Positions 51,134-60,680 are shown, numbered from the stretch's first letter. The stretch is DNA of 64,000 nt from Neobacillus vireti (GCF_001026695.1 NZ_LDNB01000012.1:603492-667491); one strand, 5' to 3'. The notes: a model not told the origin generated them from the sequence alone. Numbers and translations: made by a program.

Positions 51134-52582
51134 ATGGATTATAAAAATGAAAATGAATTCGAAAAAGATCAAACAAATTCATCTGAGATAACTGATAGCA
51201 GCAGTACAGAAGCATTTTCTAATGATACAAACGATTTCGAGAATGATGGGGGAAATAGGCATGCCGTCGATGCTGAGTTTACTGTCGAGGCAGTCGATTC
51301 GATCAATACAGACAAGAGTGAAGAGCCAACAAAATCGGATAGATTAGAGGAAGCAGCTGTTCCGCCAGGTATCGAACAAACCCGAACAACGAACGAGGTT
51401 GTGCAAAAGAAACCTAAAAAACGGAATCTAAAAGGATTTGCTTCTACACTTGCAGCCGGTGTGATTGGCTCTGTATTGACGTTAACAATTCTTCCGCATA
51501 CGGATTACATAAAAAGCTTTTATCCGAATGCGGAGAATCAAGTGGCGAGCAGTTCTGATAATTCAGTAAAGCCAGTTTCAGCGCAGCCAACAATGGCATC
51601 TTCTGGTTCGATTGCTGATACCGTAGAAAAAGTATCTAAGGCAATTGTTGGCGTTGTTAATTTCCAGCAGCAGCAAAATAACGATATTTGGGGAAATTCT
51701 AGTTCAGGGCAAAGTGTGCAGGCAGGTTCTGGATCAGGGATTATTTTTCAAAAAAACAATGATATTGCCTATATTGCGACCAATAATCATGTAGTCGAGG
51801 GCGCTTCGAAACTGGAGATTTCTTTATATGACGGTCAAAAAACAACGGCAGAAGTGGTTGGAACAGACGCCTTAACTGATCTTGCTGTTTTAAAAATTGA
51901 TGCAAAATATGTGACTTCAACAGCCGCATTTGGGGATTCATCGAAACTTCGCCCCGGGGATCAGGTTTTTGCGATTGGGAACCCGCTTGGCCTTAACCTT
52001 TCTAGAACAGTTACACAGGGAATTGTCAGTGCCGTCGACCGCAGCATAGCGATTTCGACATCGGCAGGAAACTGGGATACAAATGTAATTCAAACGGATG
52101 CAGCAATTAACCCTGGAAACAGCGGCGGCGCATTAATTAATCCACAGGGGCAAGTAATTGGCATTAATAGTTTGAAAATTTCCGAGAGTGGTGTCGAAGG
52201 ATTAGGTTTTGCGATTCCTAGTAATGATCTGCTTCCCATCGTGAACCAATTAATCAAGAGTGGCAAAGTTGACAGACCGTATCTTGGTGTCGGCCTAGCC
52301 GATCTTGATCAAGTTCCGCAAGTTTATTGGCAAAACCTTCCTGACAACGTAAAGGGTGTGCTGGTGATGAATATTGATCCAAATTCGACAGCAGCCCGGG
52401 CGGGATTCCAGCCGAAAGATGTCATCGTTTCGATGAATGGAACGAAAATAGCTAATTCATCGGAATTACGAAAATTTTTATATTCAAAAGTGAAGACCGG
52501 TGATGCAATCAAATTTGAAGTGTACCGTGACGGTAAATTGATTACTTTAATAGGGAAATTGTCTGCTAATAAAGGGGCCTGA
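51134..52582 (+). CDS. htrB: HtrA/DegP-like membrane serine protease (HtrB-type)
   Basis: The 482-residue protein has an acidic cytoplasmic N-terminus (about 95 residues), one membrane segment (FASTLAAGVIGSVLTLTILP), then a trypsin-like domain with the triad His219 (ATNNHVVEG), Asp249 (TDLAVLKI) and Ser330 (GNSGGAL), and a C-terminal PDZ domain. It degrades misfolded exported proteins. The start at 51134 gives MDYKNENEFEK, as in B. subtilis HtrB. Adjacent to a two-component system, probably its regulator. Confidence 0.9.
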   Translation: MDYKNENEFEKDQTNSSEITDSSSTEAFSNDTNDFENDGGNRHAVDAEFTVEAVDSINTDKSEEPTKSDRLEEAAVPPGIEQTRTTNEVVQKKPKKRNLKGFASTLAAGVIGSVLTLTILPHTDYIKSFYPNAENQVASSSDNSVKPVSAQPTMASSGSIADTVEKVSKAIVGVVNFQQQQNNDIWGNSSSGQSVQAGSGSGIIFQKNNDIAYIATNNHVVEGASKLEISLYDGQKTTAEVVGTDALTDLAVLKIDAKYVTSTAAFGDSSKLRPGDQVFAIGNPLGLNLSRTVTQGIVSAVDRSIAISTSAGNWDTNVIQTDAAINPGNSGGALINPQGQVIGINSLKISESGVEGLGFAIPSNDLLPIVNQLIKSGKVDRPYLGVGLADLDQVPQVYWQNLPDNVKGVLVMNIDPNSTAARAGFQPKDVIVSMNGTKIANSSELRKFLYSKVKTGDAIKFEVYRDGKLITLIGKLSANKGA

Positions 52583-52616
52583 TTTCAAATATTTAAATAA
52601 GGTTATAAATGAAAGG

Positions 52617-52643
52617 GCGAACTGAAGAAGTTCGCTTTTTTTA
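52617..52643 (+). terminator. Terminator
   Basis: GCGAACT-GAAG-AAGTTCGC, then a T run. Confidence 0.9.
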
Positions 52644-52742
52644 ATGTGAAATATTAGATTATTCAACCAAAATGGTCTTGCAATCTATACCGGATATATT
52701 TACAATGAAACTAACTTATTTGGAAACGGAGGTGGGTAAGAG

Positions 52743-52877
52743 ATGAAACGTTCTATTTTTGCACGCTTACAGTGGCTTGAAGCCCTTACTATTTATCGTG
52801 CAATTTTTCATGATGAAGTTCTCAAAGGGGGAAGTCTGCCCTTTTTTCGAAACTTCAATGTGAATATAGAACGATAA
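52743..52877 (+). CDS. Small hypothetical protein (44 residues)
   Basis: An open frame begins MKRSIFARLQWLEALTIYRA and is preceded by GGAGGTGGGTAAGAG, a strong site. Terminators lie on both sides, so it is a free-standing small gene. Basic and helical, without a clear membrane segment. Not recognised. Confidence 0.5.
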   Translation: MKRSIFARLQWLEALTIYRAIFHDEVLKGGSLPFFRNFNVNIER

Positions 52878-52909
52878 CACATCTCTTTACCCACTATAAT
52901 TAGGTATGT

Positions 52910-52938
52910 AAAGAGTGCGTCCATGCACTCTTTTTTCA
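52910..52938 (+). terminator. Terminator
   Basis: AAAGAGTGC and GCACTCTTTTTT. Confidence 0.88.
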
Positions 52939-53036
52939 TGCTCAAATTTACAAGCTGCGGGTTATTAATGATGCCTGCGGCTTATTTTACGTTGGAGAGA
53001 TGTTCATTTTAATTTAAATTTGTGAGGAGAATGAAC

Positions 53037-54908
53037 ATGATTGTTTGTAGTGTGAATCATATAGCAAAATCTTTTGGCGGTAATATTATTCTTAAAGATT
53101 TGTCATTTGATGTGCTAGAAGGGAGCCGGATTGGGCTTGTCGGTCGTAACGGGGGCGGAAAAACGACATTATTAAAACTGTTAGCCAATCAGGAAGCCGT
53201 AGACGAAGGGGTTATTCATTGGAAAAAGGGTCTGAAAATTGGCTATCTAGCACAGATTCCTGACTTTTATGATTTAACTGCCAAGGAAGTTTTAAAAACA
53301 GCATTTGAACAGTTGACAGAAACGGAAACGATGCTGCGAAAATTGGAAAGGGAAATGGGGCATGAATTGGAACCTGATTTGCTGCAAAGATTAATGGAGC
53401 AATATGGAAAACTCCAGGATGATTTCATCCTTAATGGCGGCTATGAAATGGACGCGCAATTAGATCGGATAGCTAACGGTTTGAATATTACCAGCCTTCT
53501 TGATAAAACTTTTTCCACCTTAAGTGGTGGAGAAAAAACGAAGGTCGGGCTTGGGTTAAGCTTATTAAAAAATCCAGAATTACTATTACTGGATGAGCCG
53601 ACTAATCACCTCGATCTAATGGCGATTGAATGGTTGGGTTCTTTTCTTAAAGACTACAAAGGGACAATTATTTTGATTTCCCATGATCGTTACTTTTTAG
53701 ACGAGGTCGTAACAAAAGTGCTGGAGATGGAGGATGGGGAAATTGATTTGTACCATTCGAATTTCAGCGGCTATGTAAAGGAGAAAGAGGAAAAACTTTT
53801 ACGCGAATTTCAGGAATTTCAAGAACAACAGCGAAAAATAAAAAAGATGAAAGAAGCTATAAAGCGGCTGCGGGACTGGGCAAATCGCGCGAATCCACCA
53901 AGTGCAGCACTTCATAAACGAGCAACTAATATGCAGCGGGCACTTGATCGCATTGAAAAACTTGATCGTCCAAAAATCGTTGTTAAAAAAATGGCGATTG
54001 ATTTTGAAGCGCATGATCGGAGCGGCAAAGATGTGATCGTACTTGAAGATGTTTTGAAGCGCTTTGGAAGTCGAACCTTATTTGACCATGTGAATATGCT
54101 TATCCAATATAGGGAACGAACGGCGATAGTAGGTGAAAACGGTACAGGAAAATCCACACTTTTAAAAATTATTCTTAAAGAATGCGAAGTAGATGGTGGA
54201 GTCGTAAGGGTTGGAAGTAATGTAAAGGCTGGCTATTTATCACAGCATGTATTCGAGGATATTGGCGATGAACAACTCATTGACGTATTTCGCTCTGAAG
54301 TTGTTGTAAATGAAGGAGAGGCCCGTCATATTTTAGCACGATTTTTATTCTACGGTCCAGCAGTGTTTCGTAAGGTAAACCAGCTTAGCGGCGGCGAGAG
54401 GATGCGGCTGCGACTTGCGCAATTGATGTACCAGGATATCAATCTGCTAATTTTGGATGAACCAACTAATCACTTAGATATTGATTCCTGTGAAGTACTC
54501 GAGGATGCCCTAGAACAATTCAATGGCACGATTTTAGCCGTGTCCCATGACCGTTATTTTCTCAATAAACTGTTTAACAAAATTTATTGGCTACAGGATG
54601 GGACGGTTCACTGCTTCGCTGGAAATTATGATTGGGCAAAAGGAAAGTTGAATGAGCTTGAGGTAAAGCCGATTGAACGGGTTGTACAAAATAAAATCAA
54701 GCCGCAAAAAGTGAGGAAAGTGGAAGAAGAATTAAGTATAAATAATATTGAAGACAAGATAGAGAAAATCGAAGCGGAAATTCATAAGTTAAAACAACAG
54801 CTTGAAGCTGAAAATGAATTGGATTCGCTACAAAGAATTTATCATGAAATCGAGCTAAGGGAAAGTGAATGTGAATATCTTTACCTGCAGTTAGAAGAAT
54901 TCGTTTAA
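53037..54908 (+). CDS. ABC-F family ATPase
   Basis: The 623-residue soluble protein has two ABC domains: first Walker A GRNGGGKTTLL, signature LSGGEKTKVGL, Walker B LLLDEPTNHLD; second GENGTGKSTLL, LSGGERMRLRL, LILDEPTNHLD. A linker between them (about residues 240-320) and a C-terminal coiled coil (ENELDSLQRIYHEIELRESE) complete the ABC-F layout. ABC-F proteins act on ribosomes. The length and coil resemble YdiF; I cannot tell housekeeping from resistance function. ATG 53037 has AGGAG seven bases ahead. Confidence 0.9.
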   Translation: MIVCSVNHIAKSFGGNIILKDLSFDVLEGSRIGLVGRNGGGKTTLLKLLANQEAVDEGVIHWKKGLKIGYLAQIPDFYDLTAKEVLKTAFEQLTETETMLRKLEREMGHELEPDLLQRLMEQYGKLQDDFILNGGYEMDAQLDRIANGLNITSLLDKTFSTLSGGEKTKVGLGLSLLKNPELLLLDEPTNHLDLMAIEWLGSFLKDYKGTIILISHDRYFLDEVVTKVLEMEDGEIDLYHSNFSGYVKEKEEKLLREFQEFQEQQRKIKKMKEAIKRLRDWANRANPPSAALHKRATNMQRALDRIEKLDRPKIVVKKMAIDFEAHDRSGKDVIVLEDVLKRFGSRTLFDHVNMLIQYRERTAIVGENGTGKSTLLKIILKECEVDGGVVRVGSNVKAGYLSQHVFEDIGDEQLIDVFRSEVVVNEGEARHILARFLFYGPAVFRKVNQLSGGERMRLRLAQLMYQDINLLILDEPTNHLDIDSCEVLEDALEQFNGTILAVSHDRYFLNKLFNKIYWLQDGTVHCFAGNYDWAKGKLNELEVKPIERVVQNKIKPQKVRKVEEELSINNIEDKIEKIEAEIHKLKQQLEAENELDSLQRIYHEIELRESECEYLYLQLEEFV

Positions 54909-54912
54909 GAAA

Positions 54913-54948
54913 GAACGCTCCTCGCAGTATAGGCGAGGAGTGTTTCTA
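54913..54948 (+). terminator. Weak terminator after ABC-F gene
   Basis: AACGCTCCTCGC and GCGAGGAGTGTT, with a short T tail. Confidence 0.6.
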
Positions 54949-55036
54949 AATAGTAAGATCTGTTATTTCCTCAATCCACACCCTGAATAGGGTAAAATAA
55001 ATAGAAAGCCTTTTTGGCAGAAAAGAAGGAGAAAAT

Positions 55037-55543
55037 ATGAACCCGATCAGTGATCATCTAAAAGAAGGTTTACAGATTTTATTTGTTGGTTTCAACCCAA
55101 GTATTCGTTCCAGTGAACTTGGTCATCATTATGCAAATCCCAATAATCGCTTCTGGAAAATTATTTACAATGCGGGCTTGACGGACCGTAAGTATGAGCC
55201 AAATGAGGATGCAACGCTATTAGGCTTGGGATTTGGATTTTCTAATATCGTTCAAAGACCAACGAAGGCAGCCGATGAAATTACAAAAGAAGAATACCTA
55301 GAGGGAAGAGAGGTTTTAAAGGAGAAGATCCAACGTTTTATGCCAAAGGTCGTTTGTTTTGTCGGAAAAGGAGTTTATCAACAATATAGCGGCCGTAAAA
55401 CAGTTCCTTGGGGAGCCCAGGCAAAATCGGTTGTGCCAGGGACGATTGACTTTGTAGCTCCATCTTCAAGCGGGTTAGTTAGGATGCGGCTCGAGGAAAT
55501 GGTCGAAATCTATAAGCAGTTAACGACTATAATCTCAAAATAA
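55037..55543 (+). CDS. mug: Mismatch-specific uracil/thymine DNA glycosylase (MUG type)
   Basis: The 168-residue family-2 uracil-DNA glycosylase has FVGFNPSIRSSELGHHYANP (equivalent to the GINPGLRS active-site block of MUG) and NNRFWKII. It would remove uracil or thymine opposite guanine. It lies behind AAGGAG. A stem shared with the next gene's stop region follows. Confidence 0.88.
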   Translation: MNPISDHLKEGLQILFVGFNPSIRSSELGHHYANPNNRFWKIIYNAGLTDRKYEPNEDATLLGLGFGFSNIVQRPTKAADEITKEEYLEGREVLKEKIQRFMPKVVCFVGKGVYQQYSGRKTVPWGAQAKSVVPGTIDFVAPSSSGLVRMRLEEMVEIYKQLTTIISK

Positions 55544-55545
55544 AA

Positions 55546-55582
55546 ACACCGACGGAGTCACTAAACCGTCGCTGTTTTTTCT
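55546..55582. terminator. Shared terminator
   Basis: CACCGACGG and CCGTCG form the stem core, with A and T runs, overlapping the sqhC stop region. Confidence 0.7.
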
Positions 55583-57447
55583 TTTTGTTCAAATTTTTTC
55601 TGAAAGTGTGCTAAGGTCAGTAGTGGAAAAATATAGCGGTAGCCGTGATAGTGAATATAAAAGGCGCCGCCCATGCCTTGCCCTTTTGGATAGGCAGTGG
55701 TCCAATCATCTTTATCGAGAGAATCTAATAAATATTGAATTCCCTTGCGAATCTCAGATGTTGGTTTTTCTGACATCGTTATCAAGGCATCCAGCGCCCA
55801 CGAGGTATGGGTTAAAGTGCTCGTGCGTAACGGTATATACCTTTTCGCACTGTCACTATGACAGGATTCACCCCAGCCGCCATCCTCGTTTTGGATGCTT
55901 CGTAACCAGCCGGCCGCCTTTTGAATGCTTGGATTACTGTTCGGTACCCCAACAGCTGATAGTCCTGTTACAGCGCCCCATGTTCCATAAAGATAACAAA
56001 TGCCCCAGCGCCCATACCAAGAACCATCGCGCTTTTGGTCCTTCATCAGCCATTTGAGGCCTTTTTTAATTGCTGTGTGGTCTCTTGAGAGGTTGGTATA
56101 ATTTCCGAAAAACTCTAACGTTCTTCCGGTAAGATCGGCACATGATGGGTCCATCAGGAGGAATTCAGCTTCTTCAAGCGGTAAAAATTCAATCAGCTTT
56201 GAATCCGCATTTTTTTCAAACGCCGGCCAGCCGCCGTCATCGTTCTGCATCGAAAACGTCCAATTGATTCCCCGTTCCCAGGCCGCAAGTTCGGTTGGAA
56301 CGATTCTCGCAATCGACCTGAGAGATGCGGTGGTATCATCAACGTCAGGCAGGATGGTGTTCACGTTGGAAAAGCCCCACCCGCCTGGTAGACTATTGGG
56401 ATTATGAATCACCCAATCGCCGAATTTATGGTGCTGCCGGTCGAGGAGGTAACGATTGGCGTTCACCACCATCGGGTCTGTTATTGGGATACCCGCTGTT
56501 TGCAGGGCAAAGCCTATTAATGAAGTGTTCCAGACGTTAGCTGTTGTATACTGCATATGTGGCAAACCGTTGATCTCACATTTCATCGATTTTATACCCT
56601 CTATTGCCTTTAAGATGACAGGGTCGGTTTTCTTATATCCTAACGACAGCAAGGCGAAGATCATTAAAAAGGTGCAGCTGTAATAACTGTAATAGGTCCC
56701 ATCTGCTTCAATGTGATCGAGCATATACTTTTTCGCCCGCTCGATCGCTAACCGCCGAAGTTCTTTAGGTATGCCAATTAAACTTTTCACACCATCGTCG
56801 AGAAAAGATAACAACGACCGCATTTCGGTGGAGCGAATCCATGAGTCCTCCTCATCCCGGTGTAGATGTAATTCTGAGAGGTCCGGACTGAGAGACGTCC
56901 TGATTGATAATTTTTTATCAGCAAGAATCATGATTGGTGTTAAGTTTGCTCTCCCGAAAACAGAGAAGGAATAGAAATTGAGCGGGAACACCTCTGGTAA
57001 TAGAATCACTTCAATCGGAAACGGGGAAAATGTCGGCCATTTTTGTTGTCCAGTTATAGCGAGCATGATTTTTGTATACGTGCTAGCCTGTTTAATCCCT
57101 CCATTAGCTAAAATAAATTTTTTCGCTGTCCGGAGCCGTTTGTCATTTTTCGAGTAATATCCTGAATAAAGGAGGGCGTAATAGGCCTCCAAGGTTGCCG
57201 TTACATTCCCATCACCTTCATCAAAAAATAATTTCCAAGCCCCGTTTTTTTCCTGTCTGCTTAATATTCGCTTTGTAAGCCCTTGAATTAATTCCTCATC
57301 ATTTATCTCCAAGGTCCGTAATAAAATAATCATATAAGCATCTGTTGAAATGCCAGTATCAAATGGATAACTCCAAGAGCCGTCGGGAGATTGGTCTTTT
57401 CTAAGCACGTTAATGATCCAATCCATGCCTTTTCTTGTACCGAACAT
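55561..57447 (-). CDS. sqhC: Sporulenol synthase / squalene-hopene cyclase-like SqhC
   Basis: The 628-residue cyclase folds tetraprenyl-curcumene into sporulenol in B. subtilis spores, or squalene in other bacteria. The catalytic DXDD motif is at Asp368 (ILPDVDDTTA), and QW-type repeats (QNDDGGWPAF, QNEDGGWGES) stabilise the two helical barrels. It matches B. subtilis SqhC (about 632 residues) in NPNSLPGGWGFSNVN and WGICYLYGTWGAVTG. The ATG has only a distant GAGAGG site (17 bases). Confidence 0.9.
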   Translation of the reverse strand: MFGTRKGMDWIINVLRKDQSPDGSWSYPFDTGISTDAYMIILLRTLEINDEELIQGLTKRILSRQEKNGAWKLFFDEGDGNVTATLEAYYALLYSGYYSKNDKRLRTAKKFILANGGIKQASTYTKIMLAITGQQKWPTFSPFPIEVILLPEVFPLNFYSFSVFGRANLTPIMILADKKLSIRTSLSPDLSELHLHRDEEDSWIRSTEMRSLLSFLDDGVKSLIGIPKELRRLAIERAKKYMLDHIEADGTYYSYYSCTFLMIFALLSLGYKKTDPVILKAIEGIKSMKCEINGLPHMQYTTANVWNTSLIGFALQTAGIPITDPMVVNANRYLLDRQHHKFGDWVIHNPNSLPGGWGFSNVNTILPDVDDTTASLRSIARIVPTELAAWERGINWTFSMQNDDGGWPAFEKNADSKLIEFLPLEEAEFLLMDPSCADLTGRTLEFFGNYTNLSRDHTAIKKGLKWLMKDQKRDGSWYGRWGICYLYGTWGAVTGLSAVGVPNSNPSIQKAAGWLRSIQNEDGGWGESCHSDSAKRYIPLRTSTLTHTSWALDALITMSEKPTSEIRKGIQYLLDSLDKDDWTTAYPKGQGMGGAFYIHYHGYRYIFPLLTLAHFQKKFEQKEKTATV

Positions 57448-57535
57448 CTTATGTAATCATTCCTCTCCAAAAAGTATTCTCTATTCATACATATTCCCTT
57501 TAGGCAAGGAGAATTCATAAAGGGGGGAAACTATC

Positions 57536-58660
57536 ATTTTTTTTGCGAGAAGTCACGAAAAAACACCACTTGAAGGAATAAGGGATGAATTAAAGAAGAA
57601 AAGCAGCAACAATTTTGTTACCTCCCATCATTTAACTTTGAGTGATCGGAAGTTATTGGAAAAAATAAGAACGATGACCGCGGAACATAATGTAAACAAC
57701 GTTACGAGAACGAAAGCCTATTTGGATTTTTATCTGCAGTATCCAGAAATTCAATGGGCATTTTTAGGGCATATGGTTTCCCGGAATGGCGGCTGGAATA
57801 TGACTGATTTAAAGGGGGAGTTTCTTACTCGGTTGCTGTCGAAAAAGGAGCGGAACTCGTTTTTTAACTTTTTAGAGCGCGGCAATTGGCTGATATTTCA
57901 AGACGTCTATCCACAATTCTTTCTGTACAAGGAAAGCCTAAAACAAAAGAAACCCTTGTTTTACTTATTATCTTATTTAAACATCTCAACGTTTATGGAG
58001 ACTATTTGGAACCATTTTTGGAGAAACCAAGATACTTATATTCTTTGTATTGCCTTGGTCATCAATGAACAAAGCTACTTGGAAAAAAGAGTTGTGCAGC
58101 ATCCGGTTTATCAAAAGGAAGTATTAAATAAAATTGAATTTATGCTCCAGGACTGGCTGTCTTTTAATCACATTCTTTTTCCGTATGAAGACGGGGAACT
58201 AGCGGGGCAGACACTTCATCAATTTGAATCAGTAAACGAGCGGATTTTACTTGGGAAAAGGTTATATTCTATCCTCTTTAAAAATAAGGATTTTCTAAGG
58301 GGGGTTGTAGAGTGGGCCAAAAGCCATCCGCATACGGGTTCAAGAAAAGATTACTGGCCGCATCTCTTTAATAATATTAAGGAAGGACTTCCAGGCTTCA
58401 CCTATCCGATTCGATTAAAAGCATGCCAGCTTAGAAAGGGCGCAAAAAGATTTTATAGTCCAAAACTAGAAAATGCCTGGAAAAATGTCATCCAGTTGGA
58501 AGCGGAAAAAGGGGATTGGTTTGATGACTGGCGGGTTGTGGATTATTTAGTAGAGGATAACGAACAGGTAAATGGGGAGATAAGAAATGAATACTGTAAA
58601 ACAATTGAACGGCTCGAGGTTGCAGCCCTTGCTAAAAAAACGATTAACTTTTTGGAATAA
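57536..58660 (+). CDS. DUF2515 (YppC-like) protein, probably with an ATT start
   Basis: The domain from about 57638 on (LLEKIRTMTAEHNVNNVTRT, MVSRNGGWNMTDLKGEFL) is DUF2515, as in B. subtilis YppC. The first canonical in-frame codon, TTG 57638, has no ribosome site. An ATT at 57536 has GGGGGG eight bases upstream and would add 34 residues (FFARSHEKTPLEGIRDELKK). I place the start there with low certainty. Function unknown. It overlaps the next gene by 74 bases. Confidence 0.78.
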   Translation: MFFARSHEKTPLEGIRDELKKKSSNNFVTSHHLTLSDRKLLEKIRTMTAEHNVNNVTRTKAYLDFYLQYPEIQWAFLGHMVSRNGGWNMTDLKGEFLTRLLSKKERNSFFNFLERGNWLIFQDVYPQFFLYKESLKQKKPLFYLLSYLNISTFMETIWNHFWRNQDTYILCIALVINEQSYLEKRVVQHPVYQKEVLNKIEFMLQDWLSFNHILFPYEDGELAGQTLHQFESVNERILLGKRLYSILFKNKDFLRGVVEWAKSHPHTGSRKDYWPHLFNNIKEGLPGFTYPIRLKACQLRKGAKRFYSPKLENAWKNVIQLEAEKGDWFDDWRVVDYLVEDNEQVNGEIRNEYCKTIERLEVAALAKKTINFLE

Positions 58661-59030
58661 GAATTATTTTGCATGTATGATTCTTGGCACCTTACTTGGG
58701 ACGTATTTAGACCTTTATTTTGTCGGGAAGAAGATGTATCAGTTTCCGGTAAGACCCCTCCCTGAGATCTTTTCCGTAAATATTGCTTTTACACTCCTTG
58801 GACTTCCTCTTTTCGTGCTTGTTTTTGTTTATTTCACTTCACAGGTGAATAAATGGGGAAAGGCGGGTCTAATTTTATTTGCCAGCTTATTAATGCCCAT
58901 TTTTGAAAAATTCGCGGAAGAGGTTGGATTCTTTGTTCACTCTGATCAGTGGGAGCATCTTTATACGTTTTTTGGATACTTCCTGTTTTTTTCGATTATT
59001 TCTGGATTTTATCAATGGCTAGATAAATAA
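58587..59030 (+). CDS. CBO0543-family membrane protein
   Basis: The 147-residue protein has four membrane segments and matches the CBO0543 family (GTYLDLYFVGKKMYQFPVRP, then EKFAEEVGFF). Its start, with GGGGAG ahead, lies inside the end of the DUF2515 gene (74-base overlap), so the two are co-translated. Function unknown. Confidence 0.72.
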   Translation: MNTVKQLNGSRLQPLLKKRLTFWNKNYFACMILGTLLGTYLDLYFVGKKMYQFPVRPLPEIFSVNIAFTLLGLPLFVLVFVYFTSQVNKWGKAGLILFASLLMPIFEKFAEEVGFFVHSDQWEHLYTFFGYFLFFSIISGFYQWLDK

Positions 59031-59033
59031 AAC

Positions 59034-59064
59034 AAAAAGCCAGGACGTTGTCTTGGCTTTTTGT
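59034..59064 (+). terminator. Terminator
   Basis: AAAAAGCCAGGAC and GTCTTGGCTTTTTG. Confidence 0.9.
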
Positions 59065-59068
59065 TGGG

Positions 59069-59131
59069 GGCTCCCTTCCGTCCGTACAGTGGTTAAGTGT
59101 CCCGCAACAAGCGAATGTTCGGAAGGGAGCC
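59069..59131. repeat. Inverted repeat with 12-bp perfect arms
   Basis: GGCTCCCTTCCG (59069-59080) and CGGAAGGGAGCC (59120-59131) flank 39 GC-richer bases. It is not a terminator, since no T run follows on either side. Confidence 0.65.
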
Positions 59132-59248
59132 TTATGAATATTTTATCACAATCACCGTGAAAATATAATGGTCAAAAGTGCCAATGCTTTCTTTTCTTTA
59201 TTGAAAAGTGTATGATTAAAATGATTTTTTACATAAGGAGTGTTGGAG

Positions 59249-59689
59249 ATGGCGAAAAAAGGATACATATTAATGGAAAACGGAGATAAGATTGAGTTTG
59301 ATTTATTTCCAAATGAAGCACCTGGTACAGTAGAGAATTTTGAAACATTAGTTAACAAAGGTTTCTACGATGGATTAACCTTCCACCGTGTTATTCCTGG
59401 CTTTGTTAGCCAAGGTGGATGCCCAGAAGGCCGTGGAACTGGCGGTCCAGGATACACAATTAAATGTGAGACAGAAGGAAACCCACACAAACATATTCCT
59501 GGGGCCTTATCAATGGCTCATGCAGGAAAAGACACAGGTGGAAGTCAATTCTTCATCGTCCATGAATCACAGCCGCACTTAAACGGGGTTCATACCGTGT
59601 TTGGTCAAGTGACATCTGGTTTAGAAGCTGCAAAGTCAATGAGAAATGGCGACAAAATGGTAGAAGTTAAGGTTTTTGATGCTGAATAA
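59249..59689 (+). CDS. ppiB: Peptidyl-prolyl cis-trans isomerase B (cyclophilin)
   Basis: The 146-residue cyclophilin has [13 protein letters not shown] (active-site Arg/Phe) and the GSQFFIV core, with HTVFGQV near the C-terminus. It speeds proline isomerisation in the cytoplasm. Length fits B. subtilis PpiB. ATG 59249 is used because AAGGAG is eight bases upstream. Confidence 0.94.
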   Translation: MAKKGYILMENGDKIEFDLFPNEAPGTVENFETLVNKGFYDGLTFHRVIPGFVSQGGCPEGRGTGGPGYTIKCETEGNPHKHIPGALSMAHAGKDTGGSQFFIVHESQPHLNGVHTVFGQVTSGLEAAKSMRNGDKMVEVKVFDAE

Positions 59690-59698
59690 GTAAGAATA

Positions 59699-59726
59699 AG
59701 GGAGCTGAAATAGCTCCCTTTTTTAT
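59699..59726 (+). terminator. Terminator after ppiB
   Basis: AGGGAGCT-GAAAT-AGCTCCCTTTTTT. Confidence 0.9.
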
Positions 59727-59795
59727 ATCCACTTTAGAATTTATGCAGCATATTGTGGGCAAATTAACTTGAAAATATTACTTTTGGAGGTAATT

Positions 59796-60581
59796 ATGAA
59801 AAGGTTTTTGTTCGTGTTTATTCCAATGCTTTTGATAACATTTCAAGTAAATGCTGCTGAAAATAGTGAAACGAAAGAATTTAAAGCTGCGATTATCATT
59901 GACGACTTTGGCGGCGGTACCGGTGGTGTACGCGACTTTTTAGAAGGCGACATTCCAATTACCGCTGCGGTTATGCCATTCTCTGATAACTCGAGGGAAC
60001 ACGCCGAATGGGCCCATAAAAATGGTTTTGAAGTCATGATTCACTTGCCGATGGAGCCAAAACGAGGGAAACGATCTTGGCTTGGACCAAAGCCGATAAC
60101 AGTGGACCTTTCTCCTACAGAAGTTAAACAGCGCGTTAACGAGGCAATCAAGACTGTCCCACATGCTGTCGGGCTTAACAATCATATGGGGTCTCGTGCC
60201 GTTGAAAACAAAGAAATTGTCCGTGCAATTGTAGAAGTGGCAAAGGAAAAAAATCTTTATATTATCGATAGCGGCACAAGTCCAAAATCACAATTCCCCG
60301 AAATTGCGAAAGAACTTGGGGTACCATTATTAAAAAGAGATGTATTCCTTGATGATATCTCCTCGTCTTCCTATGTTCGAAAACAGATGATCCGCTTAGC
60401 AAGGGTAACCGAAATAAAAGGCACAGGAATTGCGATTGGCCATGTTGGTGTAACTGGTAAAGTATGTTCGATTGGTATTTTTCAATCAAAGGAAGAGTTT
60501 GAAAAGCGGAACATCAAAATTGTTCCCGTCTCAGAACTTTTTTCAGGAAGATTAACTGAAAAGTATTTTATTCCACATTAA
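59796..60581 (+). CDS. Divergent polysaccharide deacetylase (YibQ/DUF610)
   Basis: The 261-residue secreted protein has a signal peptide (MKRFLFVFIPMLLITFQVNA) and the DUF610 core: AAIIIDDFGGG (metal Asp pair), PMEPKRGKRSWLGP, GLNNHMGSRA and IDSGTSPKSQ. It belongs to a distant branch of the NodB fold. The substrate is unknown. ATG 59796 follows GGAGGTAATT. Confidence 0.85.
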   Translation: MKRFLFVFIPMLLITFQVNAAENSETKEFKAAIIIDDFGGGTGGVRDFLEGDIPITAAVMPFSDNSREHAEWAHKNGFEVMIHLPMEPKRGKRSWLGPKPITVDLSPTEVKQRVNEAIKTVPHAVGLNNHMGSRAVENKEIVRAIVEVAKEKNLYIIDSGTSPKSQFPEIAKELGVPLLKRDVFLDDISSSSYVRKQMIRLARVTEIKGTGIAIGHVGVTGKVCSIGIFQSKEEFEKRNIKIVPVSELFSGRLTEKYFIPH

Positions 60582-60582
60582 A

Positions 60583-60612
60583 GGGCGGCCGCAAGCTGCT
60601 TTTTTTTGCTGT
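60583..60612 (+). terminator. Weak terminator
   Basis: GGCGGCC-GCAA-GCTGCTTTTTTTT, an imperfect stem with a T run. Confidence 0.55.
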
Positions 60613-60680
60613 TTGTCAAAAATCTGATAAAATGTTTTCTATTAATCTTTTATACAGTAAGGGAGAAGGAATCGAAAAAA

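Noticed and set aside
55608..56057. 149-residue plus-strand frame inside sqhC
   Set aside because: It is antisense to conserved cyclase motifs and lacks a ribosome site.
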